DNA of 64,000 nucleotides from Tenebrio molitor (GCF_963966145.1 NC_091049.1:25916001-25980000); one strand, 5' to 3'; positions 8,302 through 20,248 are shown, numbered from the stretch's first letter. The notes: a model not told the origin generated them from the sequence alone. Translations and numbers: made by a program.

Positions 8302-11300
8302 ATGCCAGAAATGGACGCGAGTCAATCTCACGCCAGATCCAACGAACCCGACTTCGAGTACAGCCGATGGCTCTCTTCCGCCCCTCCGGGCGAAGAAGTG
8401 GTCATTTCCGGCATGTCCGGTCGCCTTCCGGAATCCAGAACCATTCACGAATTTCGCGACAATCTCTTCAGTAAAACGGACATGGTGAATGATGACGACC
8501 GACGCTGGAAATTGGACCATCCGGAGGTTCCTCAAAGGAGTGCTAAAATCCGCAACATCAACCACTTAGATGCCGGATACTTCGGGGTGCACCACCGCCA
8601 GGCAAACATCATGGAACCCATGATGCGGGTTTTATTAGAGACGGCGGTGGAGGCGATCATTGACGCCGGAATGAATCCCTCGGAGCTGGAGGGTTCGAGG
8701 ACTGGTGTCTTCGCGGGTGCGAGTTGTTCAAACATGAAGAAGACCATCTTGATGGGTGTTACAGAACCGCAGAAATTTGGATTAACAGGGTACGTTTCGA
8801 ACGCGGTACTGCGGGTGGTGAGTCAGTGCGTTTTAGGTACTTGAAGTCTATGAACGTGCACAGGGTCAGCTTCTTCCTGAAACTGAAAGGTCCGGCGTGC
8901 ATCGCTGACACAGCTTGCAGCAGTTCTTTGAACGCCTTGGATTTGGCCTTCAGAGCCATCAGGAGTGGACAATGCGACAATGCTATAGTCAGCGGCACCA
9001 ACCTCGTCCTACACCCAGGCAACACTCTTCAGTTCTTCCGGTATTGTCACCTGCACACGTTAATAAACCCTGTTTCATTTTGGGTTTTTCTTCAGATTGG
9101 GAATACTGAGCAAAGAGGGCGTCTGTCGTGTGTTCGACCAAGACGCTAGCGGCTACGTCAAAGGCGAGGCCATTGCGAGTATTTTTCTTCAAAAAGCGAA
9201 GAACGCGCGCCGGCTCTACGCCCAAATCATCAACATCAAAGTCAATTCTGACGGTTTCAAAGAACAAGGCATTACCTTCCCCTCTACTTTAACGCAGCAG
9301 CTACTCATGACGGAAATCTACGATGAGAGCGGGATCCATCCTTCCGAACTCAGCTTCTTGGAGGCGCACGGCACCGGCACCCAAGTCGAAGATCCCCAAG
9401 AAGTCGAAGCGATCGATCAGGCCTTGGCCAGAAAACGCGACAAACCTCTCTTGGTAGGATCTGTAAAATCGAGTATCGGCCACACAGAACCAGCTTCTGG
9501 AGTTTGTTCCATCATCAAAGTGTTGATAGCGATGGAAACTGGGTTGATTGCACCTAATATCCACTTGAAACAGATCAAGGCGGGCATGAAAGGGTTCGAG
9601 CAAGGTAGGATGAAGGTGGTACTCGATTTAACAGAGTTAGAAGGCGACGAGGCTATCGTGGGAGTCAACAATTTTGGTTTCGGAGGTAATAATTGTCACA
9701 CAGTGCTCAAAAGATTCAAAAATAAGAAAGTCGACGGAGGAATACCCCAGGATGACGTTCCCAGGTTGGTCTGCGTTAGTGGGCGCACCGAAGAAGCAGT
9801 TTTGTCTTTACTAAACGATGTCAACAGTAGAAAACTTGACGCCGAATACGTGGGTCTACTCCATCAAATTTACAAAAAACAATTTGCCAATCATATTTAT
9901 CGAGGCTTCACAATAGCTTCGAAGAAAGGTCCTCTCAGGACCTCCTCGAAATTCTTTTCACTTCAACACAAACCTCTTTACGTTTATTTCGGCCAATTCG
10001 AAAGCTCCTTCAAGCTTCTAGGTTCCTGTCTTATGCATTTTCCAATCTTCAAGAATACAATCTCCAGGTAAGTCCGTGTTCTGTCTTCGAAGATTCAGTC
10101 TACTTTATGTTATTTGAAGAATCGACAATATCTTGGCAACCAAAAACGTCAACATCTTGGACACGATTTTGAAGGATCAAATCCAAGAAGACAACATCCT
10201 CGGTGCCATTGCCGTGCAAGCCGGACTTGTGGACGTCTTGAAATCTTTGGATGTGATCCCAACTGCAGTGTATGGCGACTCTTGGGGCAAGATAGTCAGC
10301 GCTTACTACTACGACCTCATCACCATAGAAGAAACGGCATTGACAACCTACAAGATCAGTCAAGAACCGTCGAACATCCATTTCGACAGCATCGCCAAAT
10401 TCAGTAGTTTGCTTAAATCAGTTCCCAAAAGACAAGACCGATACTTTAGTAAAACCCAGAATTTGCCAAATCTAGAGTTGCGTGGCCACTCATTGAGTCA
10501 CGAAACGTTGCTCAAAATGCCAAAAAATTCGTTGGTGTTAAATGTTTCCGACCAACAATTAGACAACAAAGACGTCTTGCTTGTGGAAGGCAACCTCGTC
10601 AACTTTTTGGAGGTTTTGGGAAGGTACTTGCCTAAATCCAGATTGTGAGTTGGTTTTCACTTAAAATCTTGTAGATTGTACGAATGCGGTTACAATCCTC
10701 AATTACACAAGTTGTACCCCAAAATCGCGTACCCCGTAAGTCGATGCACTCCCATGATTTCACCCAATGTCAAGTGGGATCACAACAAGAGCTGGTTCGC
10801 TTACAAATTTACTGAGTTTATTGCGTCAGACGCCGAACAGATGGATTACGATGTTTCGAACGACTACGAAGAGTTCAAGCACATAGCGGGCCACGTGATT
10901 GATGGTTTGTTAGACTAAAAAAAAAAACAATTTACTAATGAAACGATTTAGGTCGCAATTTGGTTCCTGCCATGGAATATCTGCGTCTAGTATGGCAAAC
11001 CTTTGCCCAAAGTCGGAGATCGTTGGTGAACGATTTGCCGGTGATTTTCGAAAACTGCAAGTTTATACGCGCCGTAACGATGCCTAAAAGTGGTCTTGTT
11101 AAACTCATCATCACTATCCAGAGAGGCACTGGTAATTTTGAAGTAACGGACAAAGATGCAGTTGTTGCGACAGGTCGAATTACCCCCTGTTCTAATATGA
11201 GTCAAGAACAAATTAATTTAGAACCACATGTTCTCAACACTGAAGATCCAACATTAATATTAGAGCAAGACGAGATCTACAAAAAACTCAACCTTCGGGG

Positions 11301-14300
11301 ATATAATTACAGGCAAGACCGACAATGCCTTGTAGATTCTTTCATAAATTTTTATCAGTGGTATGTTTAAGGGTATTACGAGGTGTGACATAGGTGCCTC
11401 CACCGGTCTAGTCAAGTGGGAGGACAATTGGACCACCTTCATGGATAAGATGCTTCAAATGAAGGCTATTCAGGTTGAGAGTAAATTGCTCTACGTTGCT
11501 GTGGGAATAAGAAAGTTAACAATAGATCCATTGAAACATCATCAAATAGTCGAAAGTTTCAAAGACAAGGAATCGCTTATTCCTGTGCACGTCTACAAGG
11601 AGAGCAACATCATAAAGTATGATTTGGTGCCCCCTCTGACACTTTTAAATTCTTTTTGCGCAGATCTGGCGGAATTGAATTTCGTGGAATTACAGCTATG
11701 CCCATTTCCAAGAAGAAACCTCGTTTGGAGCCAGTTTTGGAGAAATATCAGTTTGTTCCGAATCAGAGGTCGCTTGACTTGTCCCAGCTGATAAGAATCA
11801 ACATTCAAATCATCCTCGAGAATAGTTTAGAAACTCAATTCAAAGCGGTTGAACTGCTGGAAGATTCTGATGAACTTCTTTTGCCTCTGGTTTGCAAAGT
11901 CCTAGACGACGTCCCTGTCGTCACTCCTGATCTGACAGTCTCCACCAAAACTGGTTTAGACCCGATTCCTGGTGTCAAAATCGAACAATTTGTTCTAACT
12001 CCTCAGAGCAACTTGCTTTTGATCGTCGCCACTAAACTTCTACAAAATCGCACTTTATTAAAACAGGTACTCAACTCTCTTCAACCTAAAGGTTTTGTCT
12101 TGACAAGAGAAGAAGTCGTCTTTGAGATCTCGGATTTGGGCAATATCGAAGTTGTCACCGAGTACAAAACGGCCAAAGAGAAGTTGATACTTTTTAAGAA
12201 GTGTGAAGAAAAAATTGAGACGAAATTTGTCGAGGTTTTATCGAACAACTCCGAGTGGTTGTCTCAGTTGCAAAAATTTGTAAAATCTGAAGCGAATGTC
12301 GTCGTTTACGGTCAAAATCGCGAACCTGACGGCTTGATCGGATTGGTCAACTGTCTCAGGAAGGAGCCGGGGGGACACAAGGTCAAGTGTTTCCTCATGA
12401 TGGATGAGGCGCCAGATTTCGACCCTCGACTACCTTTCTATGGAGATCAATTGAGAAAAAATATTGCCATAAACATTTACAAGTCGGGCAAATGGGGGAC
12501 TTACAGACACCTGCTGTTGGAAGAGTTACAAGAAGTGGAATGTGAGCATTGTTTCGGAGACGTTTCAGCAAAGGGAGACTTGTCAAGCATAAGATGGTTG
12601 GAAGAGCCGCCCATTGACGAGTCCCGACTTCCCGATTCTCAAATCCTCATCTATGTAAGTGCGGTTTATTTTAAATAACCATAATGTAATGATTTGAATA
12701 CATTACATTTTCCGCCAAATATTCGAACCTGCGCAAAACGGGTGGTCGTGATCGTCATCGAATCGGAGGAGCCCTACGTTGTGTTTTTCTTTTGGCGGAA
12801 AAAAAAGGTTCGGAATGCAAACGGTGAGGGTTCCAGTTGGAAGAGTCCCGCAAATAAAACACACACGTGAGGGGCACAAAATACCTTTGATAACGTTGAT
12901 TTTCGGCGAACAAATGAAATTAATCCAAAATTAACGGGGGCCAAGTAGGTACCTATATCAAAGTACAGAAAATTAACTAGCTGAGGCCATTAAAAGCACA
13001 AACAACAATATTAATACAGCAACATTTAAAACAGACACAACGGCTAAATGACAACAAAAATGACAAGCTAAAGGCAGCAAAAACAAGTAAACAAATTATA
13101 ATGAAGTTATTACAGACAGGGACGGATAAAAACCCTCTCCAAAATCGTATCCCAGGTATTACTCATATTTTACAATTAGTTATGACAATTCCAAGTTTAA
13201 TTAGTAACTACGCGGTCAAGGTACGCCAACGGGAGCTTAGAGCTGGAGCTAACAAACTCTCGTCCGCGAGGGGACTCAGAAGAATAATCTGAATCATCTT
13301 GAGACCAGCGACGTTTCTAGATACTCGGGTTAGTAATTAACGTCGGGCTATTTCACCGACCAAGAAAGAGTGACAGAGCGCCTCGGGGTTGTACGATGAG
13401 CATCCCAAGCCGCTTCGAGCAGAGCTTGCTCCGCCTTCCCCAACCAACCGTTTACCGACAAAAACCTAAGATTTCTAGAACCGCGACGGAGGTTTCACGT
13501 CAGCATCCCAGAGCCGCATCGAGTAGGACTTAGGTCCGCCTCCGCTAACGGCCATAACTTAACCGTGGCCTCCACAGAAATTCACTAGTCAACCCCACGA
13601 CTTTCTGATTGAAACCTAACTCCCATAGTGGCGCACTTACAACATTTTACTTTAACTCTTCCGAAATCTAGCGGGGCTTAACAACAACACAAAGAAAACC
13701 CGAGTTTAATTCAATCGAACAAAGCGTGACATTAAACAATGAGAAAATTCAATAAAACAAAGCACAACATTAAACAATGATCAAATAAAAGGGAACAAAG
13801 CGCAAAGTTAAATAACGATAAAATAAAAACACATTAAATGGCACAAATATCGGTAAGCAACATAAATAACGAATAAAATAATCACTGTCTGGTCGAGTAC
13901 CGTTAGAAAAAAAGTGAAAGCAAAACAAAATGGACGCGCGCGGCTACCAATTTTCGAAATTACCAGATCGCCAAAAAAATGAACCCCCCCGGGGAAAACT
14001 TAGGAATAACGCTTAAAATTAACAAATGGGAGCTTCTCGAAAGAAATAGCATGCAACAAAATGATATTTACAACATACCCTTACCACGTCGTCCTGGTCC
14101 CAAAAACCAAAAACAAAAAGCCAACGGACGTGGGATAAATTTCCCGTGTGGATAAAAAAACGCCGGATTAGATTTTTGGAATATTGGATCGCTCTTCGCA
14201 AGGTGTGTTCGTTTCGAAAAACCAAACAAAAGTGACCTCTCCCTTCAACCACCTGCGCGAGAGCCCGCTTCACCCCCGCTATATTTCCGCTCTCTGAGTT

Positions 14301-17300
14301 GCCAACTCTCCAGGATTACCAACCCCATCCCTTAGTTCCTAGTCTAGCCGCTAGTACCTTCAGATTTGGCGCGCTCTCGTGGCGGGAATTAAAATTTTAA
14401 TTTTAAACTGGGTCACTACAATAATGACTTTGCATTCCTTTGCAGAATTACTACTCCGCCATCAACTTCAAAGATATTATGCTGGCGTCGGGTCGCATCA
14501 GCGCGGAACCTTTTATGACCGACCGCATCGAACAAAAGTGTCTGATAGGTTTCGAATTCGCCGGATTAGATCCGAAGTAAGTTTCCAAGCAAATATCGCA
14601 CGTTTCTACGATTTCTCGATTCAAGGGGACGCCGAGTCATGGGAATTGTTGACAGTCGTGCTATAGCAACTCATGTCAGAGGTGATTCTCAGTTCTTGTG
14701 GGCGGTACCCGAGTCTTGGAGCTTGGAAGACGCAGCCACCATCCCCGTTGTCTATTCCACAGTGATGTACGCTTTGCTTTTGGTAAAACTCTCACACTAA
14801 GAATATGTCTTTTAACCCACTTGAATCACAGGTTGTAGATCTCCAACCCAAGAGTACCATCTTGATCCATTCTGGTACCGGCGGAATCGGTCTCGCGGCA
14901 TTGAACGTCTGTCTCCACTACCAGTTCGAAGTCTACGTCACCGTCGGTACCCAAGACAAGCGAGACTATCTTCGAAAGCACTACCCTCAGATTCCAGAAA
15001 GTCACATCGGCAACTCTCGCGATACCTCTTTCGAGGAAATGATAAAAGTTGGTACGAACAATCGCGGTGTTGATGCTGTGTTGAATTCTTTGAGCGAAGA
15101 TAAGCTCAGAGCATCGGTGAGATGCTTGGCGCGCGGCGGACGCTTCTTAGAAATTGGAAAGTTCGACCTTGTGAACGACTCCAGTCTCAATCTTTTCTTG
15201 TTGGAACGAGGAGCGAGCTACCACGGAATCATGTTGGACCGGATCTTCAAAAACGCGAAGGAATTAAAAGTGAAACTTGTCGACACTTTGTACAAAGGTA
15301 TTCATGATGGGTACGTTAAGCCCTTACCGAGGGTCGTGTTCGCCAGAGACGAACTGGTGCCGGCGTTCAAATACATGACTGCTGGGAAGCACATAGGGAA
15401 GGTGATGGTGAAAGTGAGGGACGAAGGAGATGTGAGAGGTGTTGGACCCAACAGGTTGTTCCCGGCGCTTCCGAGGTGAGTACTGTAATAGAAGAGGTCC
15501 ATACACTTCTTTGAGGCTCACCTGTGGTACTAATTAGTGTAATTGCATTGAAGATTCAACTGCGATTTGACCAAGTCGTACGTCATAATTGGGGGGTTGG
15601 GAGGATTCGGTTTGGAATTGGCCGATTGGCTGATCTTGAGAGACGCCCGAAAATTGGTCCTTGTCTCCAGATCGGGAGTAAAAACAGGGTACCAAGCCCA
15701 AAAAATTAGGTAAGTTTGTTATTTAGAGAATCTTCATCTAACTCCCTCCAGACTTTGGAGGTCTTACGGCGTTGAGATTGAAATTTCGACGCGAAACGTC
15801 ACAACGAAGCAAGGATGTCTTGATTTGATTCGCGAAGCTACCGAACTGGGTTCCATCGACGCCATCTTCAATCTAGCTGTTGTTCCTAAAGATGCGCTCT
15901 TGGAGGACCAAACCGAAGAGACATTCCGCCTGTCTTTGGCTCCCAAAGCTCGAACCACCACCTATCTGGATCAAATAACTCGCGAGATCTGTCCACATTT
16001 GAGGTCAGTACTGAGTAAGCTTCCCAGATGTTGATTGTCTGGTTTAGGTATTTCGTCATCTTCTCTTCGGTTTCTTGCGGTCGCGGCAACCCCGGTCAGA
16101 CCAACTACGGCATGGCCAACTCTATCATGGAAAGGATCTGTGAGAAAAGAAAATGCGACGGATTTCCAGCTTTGGCAATCCAGTGGGGCGCCATCGGAGA
16201 CGTACGTTTAGACCAATCGGAGTAGAGCATTTTTGACTGTTGTTGTTCAAGGTGGGACTCGTTGCCAAAATGCAGAAGAACAAGGAACTGGTGATCGGTG
16301 GTACTCTTCAACAGAGCATCTCGTGTTGTTTGGAAGTGTTGGATAGGTTCTTGAAGCAAGACAATACCATTGTTTCCAGCATGTTAGTCGCAGAGAAGCG
16401 CAACAGGAGTCACGGTGCGACTAGTCCTGTGGAAGCTGTTGCCAACGTCTTGGGCATCAAGGACATCAAGACCGTGAGTCAACATGCGACGCTGGCCGAA
16501 CTGGGGATGGACTCGATGATGGGCACTGAAGTCATCCAACTTTTAGAGAAGGAGTTTGAGATTTATGTCACCGCAAAAGACGTCAGGAGCTTGAGTTTTG
16601 CAAAGTAACAGCTTCACAACTTTGGTACTCTTGACTGTACCGTCATTCCAGGTTGACGGAAATCGAATCAGAGAAGAGGAAAGTTGACGAAGAGAAGAGT
16701 CTTAACAAGACGCAACAAGGCACCAACTTGCTGATCCAGTTCATACCGGACAACCAAGCCGATCGTAGACCGATTGTAAAACTCTCCTGTGAAGGGCAAA
16801 ACAATGAGGGGCAAACGGTTTTAGTCTTTCCGGGAATTGAAGGAGTCTTTACACCTCTTGAGGGCCTCGTAAAAAGTTTTCATGCTCGAGTTTTGGGAGT
16901 GCAGTACAGCTATCAGGAGCCCGAAATTTCAGTAGAGGAAATTGCAAAAACAAGTCTTCCAGTTAGTTGTGGTATTTTATTTGACAATTATGAACACTCT
17001 ATTTTTAGCACATCGAGAAAAATATATCCAAAGATGAATCGTTGACTTTAATCGGCTACTCTTTCGGAGTTTCAGTCTGTCTAGAAGTTCTTAGTTTGTT
17101 AGAGAATAGAGGTTACAGTGGCAAAGTGATTTCAATCGATGGTTCACCGACATATCTGCGGTCGAGTATGTTAAATTTTCTTCCGGGCGACACCGAAGCC
17201 GAGTTCCAAACCAATCTCGTGTACAAAATTTTGGCGGTGTTAATACCGGTGGATTTGCTGGCCCCGTACAGGGTATTACTGACTTACACTTAGTTTCCGG

Positions 17301-17674
17301 TCTAAATTGTGTTGTTTCAGGAAAAGTTTTTGATGTGTTCAGACTTGGACGAGAGGTGCGATCTAGGCCTGACGTTAATACCTTCGGAGGTTGTCAATCG
17401 ACAAAAACTGGATAAACAAGCTGTGGTCGCGCTCTATAACCGGTCCAAAGCCACCTTGAATTATGAGTTTTGCCACGACAAAATTCAGTCGGAAGCTTAC
17501 TTGTTCAAGGCCAAGTATCCCATTGTTAACGAAGACGAGGATTACCATTTGTCGATGGTTTTCGAACATCCCGTACAAGTTGCCACGGTTGATGGCGATC
17601 ATGTTACCATATTGAAACAATCGGAGCTAATTAAAGACATCAATAAATTAATAGCATGTGTGGATGATATCTAG
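8302..17674 (+). CDS. Fatty acid synthase-like multidomain protein, copy 1 (18 exons, degenerate MAT)
   Basis: Exons: 8302-8789, 8837-9040, 9096-10067, 10120-10644, 10675-10904, 10952-11312, 11359-11616, 11664-12654, 14446-14576, 14626-14782, 14832-15475, 15554-15709, 15752-16003, 16048-16201, 16252-16604, 16652-16961, 17009-17272, 17321-17674; phases agree throughout, giving 2267 residues. The first in-frame ATG is 8302. Visible sites: KS Cys190 (DTACSSS), His322 (HGTGT), His360 (IGHTEP); MAT remnant with GDSWG, Ser609; DH His803 (GHVIDGR); pseudo-ME/KR from about 915 to 1340; ER GTGGIG near 1454; KR GGLGGFG near 1667 with Ser1796/Tyr1810; ACP Ser1929 (GMDSM); TE Ser2080 (GYSFG), Asp2106, His2244. 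Animal FAS builds fatty acids from malonyl-CoA and NADPH in the cytosol. This protein is about 150-250 residues shorter than the usual length, mostly from the MAT. Oddities: Glu329 replaces the conserved Gly of HGTGTxxGDP; intron 8 holds a solo LTR; intron 4 is only 30 nt; intron 6 is GC-AG. Confidence 0.95.
10645..10674 (+). other. 30-nt intron 4 of FAS copy 1
   Basis: The intron runs GTGAGT...CTTGTAG and is exactly 30 nt. An in-frame TGA within it forces removal; splicing restores the frame (LPKSRL|LYECGY). Copy 3 has the same intron at 40972-41001. Confidence 0.75.
11313..11358 (+). other. GC-AG intron 6 of FAS copy 1
   Basis: The donor CAG|GCAAGA and acceptor TTATCAG join Y-S-G-M-F-K-G, matching the NYxGxF+G segment of animal FAS DH domains. 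No GT donor gives this frame. The same GC-AG intron is in copies 2 (25694-25739) and 3 (41642-41687). Confidence 0.8.
12685..14420. mobile_element. Solo LTR (1736 bp) inside intron 8 of FAS copy 1
   Basis: The sequence begins TGTAATG and ends CACTACA (imperfect TG...CA inverted ends). It is bordered by the 4-bp direct repeat ATAA at 12681-12684 and 14421-14424. The same intron is only about 51 bp in copies 2 and 3, so this is an insertion after duplication. No gag/pol coding is present, which fits a solo LTR of a Gypsy-like element. The 13101-13292 and 14019-14273 open frames within it are not recognisable. Confidence 0.75.
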
Positions 17675-17787
17675 AGCTTAAGATTTGACTTACGTCAATT
17701 ATATTTATACATTATAGGTATATAAATATTAACATTATTATACATATAAACAAAATGTCTACAATAGAAGCATTTAAAATGATTGAG

Positions 17788-17805
17788 AATAAAGATGCAA
17801 ATAAA
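17788..17805 (+). terminator. Polyadenylation signals of FAS copy 1
   Basis: Two AATAAA hexamers (17788-17793 and 17800-17805) lie about 115-130 bases after the stop codon. The same pair is conserved after copy 2. Confidence 0.6.
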
Positions 17806-18190
17806 TGTGTGGAAAAAAATGAGCCTACAAACTGTTTTGTATAAAACAAATAATTGAATTTGTGTATCAAGGCCAAAAAGTGCATGTTTTTCGTCCGAGT
17901 TATATAATTTATGGTGACAGGACAATTATTGCGATTATCATCTGCGATGTCCGGCGGCGTATTAGACATTGACATTAGACATCACTTTGGGTGTTGCTGT
18001 CGATTATATGAACGTTCATTTACTTATTATGCACCAAATAAGTACCAAAAATAAACGATACAACACATTTTCTGGCAAATAAAATACTTTGGTTAAATTT
18101 AACTGTCAAATATTCATTTGTTTTCAGTCGGTTTACTCGGTTTTGTCGGTCATACCCAGTGTGAGCCATAACAATTAGATGGTTGAAAAT
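17806..18190. repeat. Duplicated FAS 3'-flank sequence, no gene
   Basis: The part around 17865-17975 (CAAGGCCAAAAAGTGCAT... to GCGTATTAGACATT) recurs after copy 3 at 46853-46955. The part around 18050-18150 recurs at 34510-34610 and 51770-51860. The two minus-strand open frames here have no recognisable content. Confidence 0.55.
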
Positions 18191-18199
18191 TAATTATGG

Positions 18200-18685
18200 C
18201 TAATTCATCTTTTCTAATTTTTTTTTTGGTAACATGTCAATTGCAAAAACACCTCGAAAATTATTCTCATTTTTCATAATATCAGATATTTCTATATTAC
18301 TTAAACCCGACTTTTTCCTATCAATTTTATTCCTTGTCCATATGTCTTCGGGTTCTTCGTCTTTTTTTTTATTCTTTTTTATACCATCTCTAACGGCTTT
18401 TTGTGCTAATTTAGTACCTGCATAACCAGCTACACCTAATCCCAATGCTTTGGCTGCAGCTAATGCTGTAGGAATTAAAGCAGGGAAAAATCCACCTATC
18501 TGCGTTGGAGAAAATTTGATATCACAAAATTTTTTCTTCTCTTTTTTATATTTTTTAATTTCATCAATCTGTTTTTCTCTTAATTTAATAGTTTTATTAG
18601 GTCTTTCTGTTAAATTGAATCTTATATTACAATCTCTTCTTTTTTCTTTACAACTTTGGAGTTTATTTATTTGATTAGGTGATAA
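18200..18685 (-). pseudogene. Polinton/adintovirus-like virion protein plus start of adenain-like protease
   Basis: The minus-strand frame is open from about 18685 to the stop at 18200. It is very lysine-rich, with SPNQINKLQSCKEK at its start and a hydrophobic Gly/Ala stretch in the middle (GGFFPALIPTALAAAKALG). It ends IMKNENNFRGVFAIDMLP. The middle resembles the glycine-rich membrane-active segment of Polinton small virion proteins. The NFRGVFxxDxLP ending resembles the opening of Polinton cysteine proteases. It is truncated right after that motif. A matching protease tail is found at 3488-3916 but not adjacent here. Motif-based assignment only. Confidence 0.45.
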
Positions 18686-18696
18686 TAGTTATTTAT

Positions 18697-18825
18697 TTAA
18701 CGAGTTCGTGTGTAATTTGGACTTTTTTTGGCATGAGTGGGCCAGTTTAAAACTCGAGTGAAACGAGAGTTTTAAAGGTCCACGAGTGCCAAAAAAGCGC
18801 AAATTACACAAGAACGAGTTGAATA
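18697..18825. mobile_element. Palindromic MITE
   Basis: An outer inverted pair (AACGAGTTCGTGTGTAATTT / AAATTACACAAGAACGAGTT) encloses an inner hairpin, GTTTAAAACTCGAGTG / CGAGAGTTTTAAAG. Relatives lie at about 34685-34790 and 52705-52800. Confidence 0.7.
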
Positions 18826-18989
18826 CAACGTTTTTTTGTTCGACGAGCCCCCCCAAAGGCTCCAAATGGCTGAAAATCTTTAAAATTAGTTTGACGTTTC
18901 GTTTTGACAAGTTGTCAAATTCATCAAAATCCGTTCACACAGGAGAAAATTCTCAAATTCTGACAGTGTCGAACAAAAAATATACTTTA

Positions 18990-19735
18990 TAATCATTCAT
19001 TATCTTTGACATTTATTTCATTAAAAACTCAGCAACGCTCTGCTTCATTTCCAAATAAATCTTTTCATCTATGATATTCATATTTGCAATTCTTTGTGAT
19101 TCAACTACAGCATAAATATAGTAATTAACATTTTGATAATCTTTTAATGTCCAATTAACTTCTAACTCAGATGATTTTGTTTTACTAAATACATTTTCAT
19201 CATTTTCTTTTGTTACATCAAAAGTAACAACTAATTAGCGGTTACAAAGATCTTTATAGCTAACACACGTACCTTCGTCTAAATCTTTTTCGTAATTACA
19301 TGAAAGGAATGCGGCATACAAACATTGTAAATTCTCATTATTCACCTGATATTCATAACTATAAGTAGGATGTTGGCTACCATTGATTTTAATATATATT
19401 CTTTCTAAATTCCTGTTATCAAAAATCATCATTGTCTTGGTAAAATTATCATTTCGTTCAGCTCTAGAAAAAACTATAAAAACTCTAGATATTTTATTTT
19501 GATTATTTACAACGCGCCAGTTTCAACTTCCAGAAGACCACAAATTACTACGGTAACAGTTCAGCGCATTCCATCCACAAAGAAAATTAGATTTGCTAAC
19601 TAATAATGAAGATAATATTTTTTCAGTTTCTAGTGAGGGTTTCGCTATTGGGATCCACAAACTAATATCAAATATTTCATAATCATAATTTCCATCAACT
19701 TTAGCATGTAATAGATATATTTTTCACTTGATTTT
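18990..19735 (-). pseudogene. Decayed capsid-like gene of a Polinton/adintovirus-type element
   Basis: The minus strand reads as one damaged protein interrupted by several in-frame stops. Recognisable segments include KISRVFIVFSRAERNDNFTK, MMIFDNRNLERIYIKINGSQ, a Tyr-rich patch and a C-terminus ending in EFLMK. The order 'conserved W/F-x-x-AF, FDxxxLxN, hydrophobic patch' recalls the C-terminal half of the double-jelly-roll capsid proteins of Polintons, but similarity is weak. The multiple stops mark it as non-functional. Its neighbour at 18200-18685 supports the interpretation. Confidence 0.35.
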
Positions 19736-19748
19736 TACGTAATTCAAT

Positions 19749-20018
19749 GTGGGTGAAATAATTGAACAAATTAATAAAGATATCCCATCCTCGACTTCAG
19801 CGAAGCCTCACGATGAATCAACTCATGAATCGTCTTTGATGAACAATTTTTTTTTACCACTACAGTCGAATAATGAGTCTGTACTAAATAAAATAAGTTT
19901 AAAAAAACTAAAATCCATTGCAAAAAGACAGAGTTTAAAGAACTATTCACAATATAACTCAAAGACTAAATCACATCTTAATAAATTAATTCTAAAAGAA
20001 GAGCTCAATGCTTATTAA
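19749..20018 (+). CDS. Small protein with SAP/Rho_N-like motif
   Basis: This is an 89-codon frame. Its C-terminal half, ISLKKLKSIAKRQSLKNYSQ followed by K-T-K-S-H-L-N-K-L-I, has the 'L+xIAKxxxLKxYSxxxK..L..LI' pattern of SAP/Rho_N-type helix-extended-helix DNA-binding motifs. A second partial unit (KKLKSIAAKLDLK) begins at ATG 20008, overlapping the stop in another frame, and is cut off by a MITE at about 20088. It is probably part of the decayed Polinton-like insertion. No function is claimed beyond nucleic-acid binding potential. Confidence 0.35.
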   Translation: MGEIIEQINKDIPSSTSAKPHDESTHESSLMNNFFLPLQSNNESVLNKISLKKLKSIAKRQSLKNYSQYNSKTKSHLNKLILKEELNAY

Positions 20019-20087
20019 AAAATTAAAATCAATTGCTGCAAAACTAGACCTAAAGATAGAACAAGATAGTAAAAAAATAGATCTAGG

Positions 20088-20245
20088 GCCAGTTTATACA
20101 AGCGAAATTACGTTAATCGTAATCAAATGACAGATTAACTGAACACGTGACCAAATTGAACCAATCGAAGTTTCGGATTCATAGGTTAATCGCGCATTAA
20201 AATTTAATTCGAATTAAATATTTAATTCTCTTTCTATAAACTAAC
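20088..20245. mobile_element. MITE with GGCCAGTTTATA-type ends
   Basis: The block begins GGGCCAGTTTATACAAG and ends near CTTTCTATAAACTAACCCC. The ends are imperfect inverted repeats. It has no coding content. Confidence 0.45.
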
Positions 20246-20248
20246 CCC

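Noticed and set aside
10905..12700. FAS frames look broken by stops and frame changes, as in pseudogenes
   Set aside because: Every break coincides with a short intron with proper splice sites, and the joined exon phases agree in all three copies.
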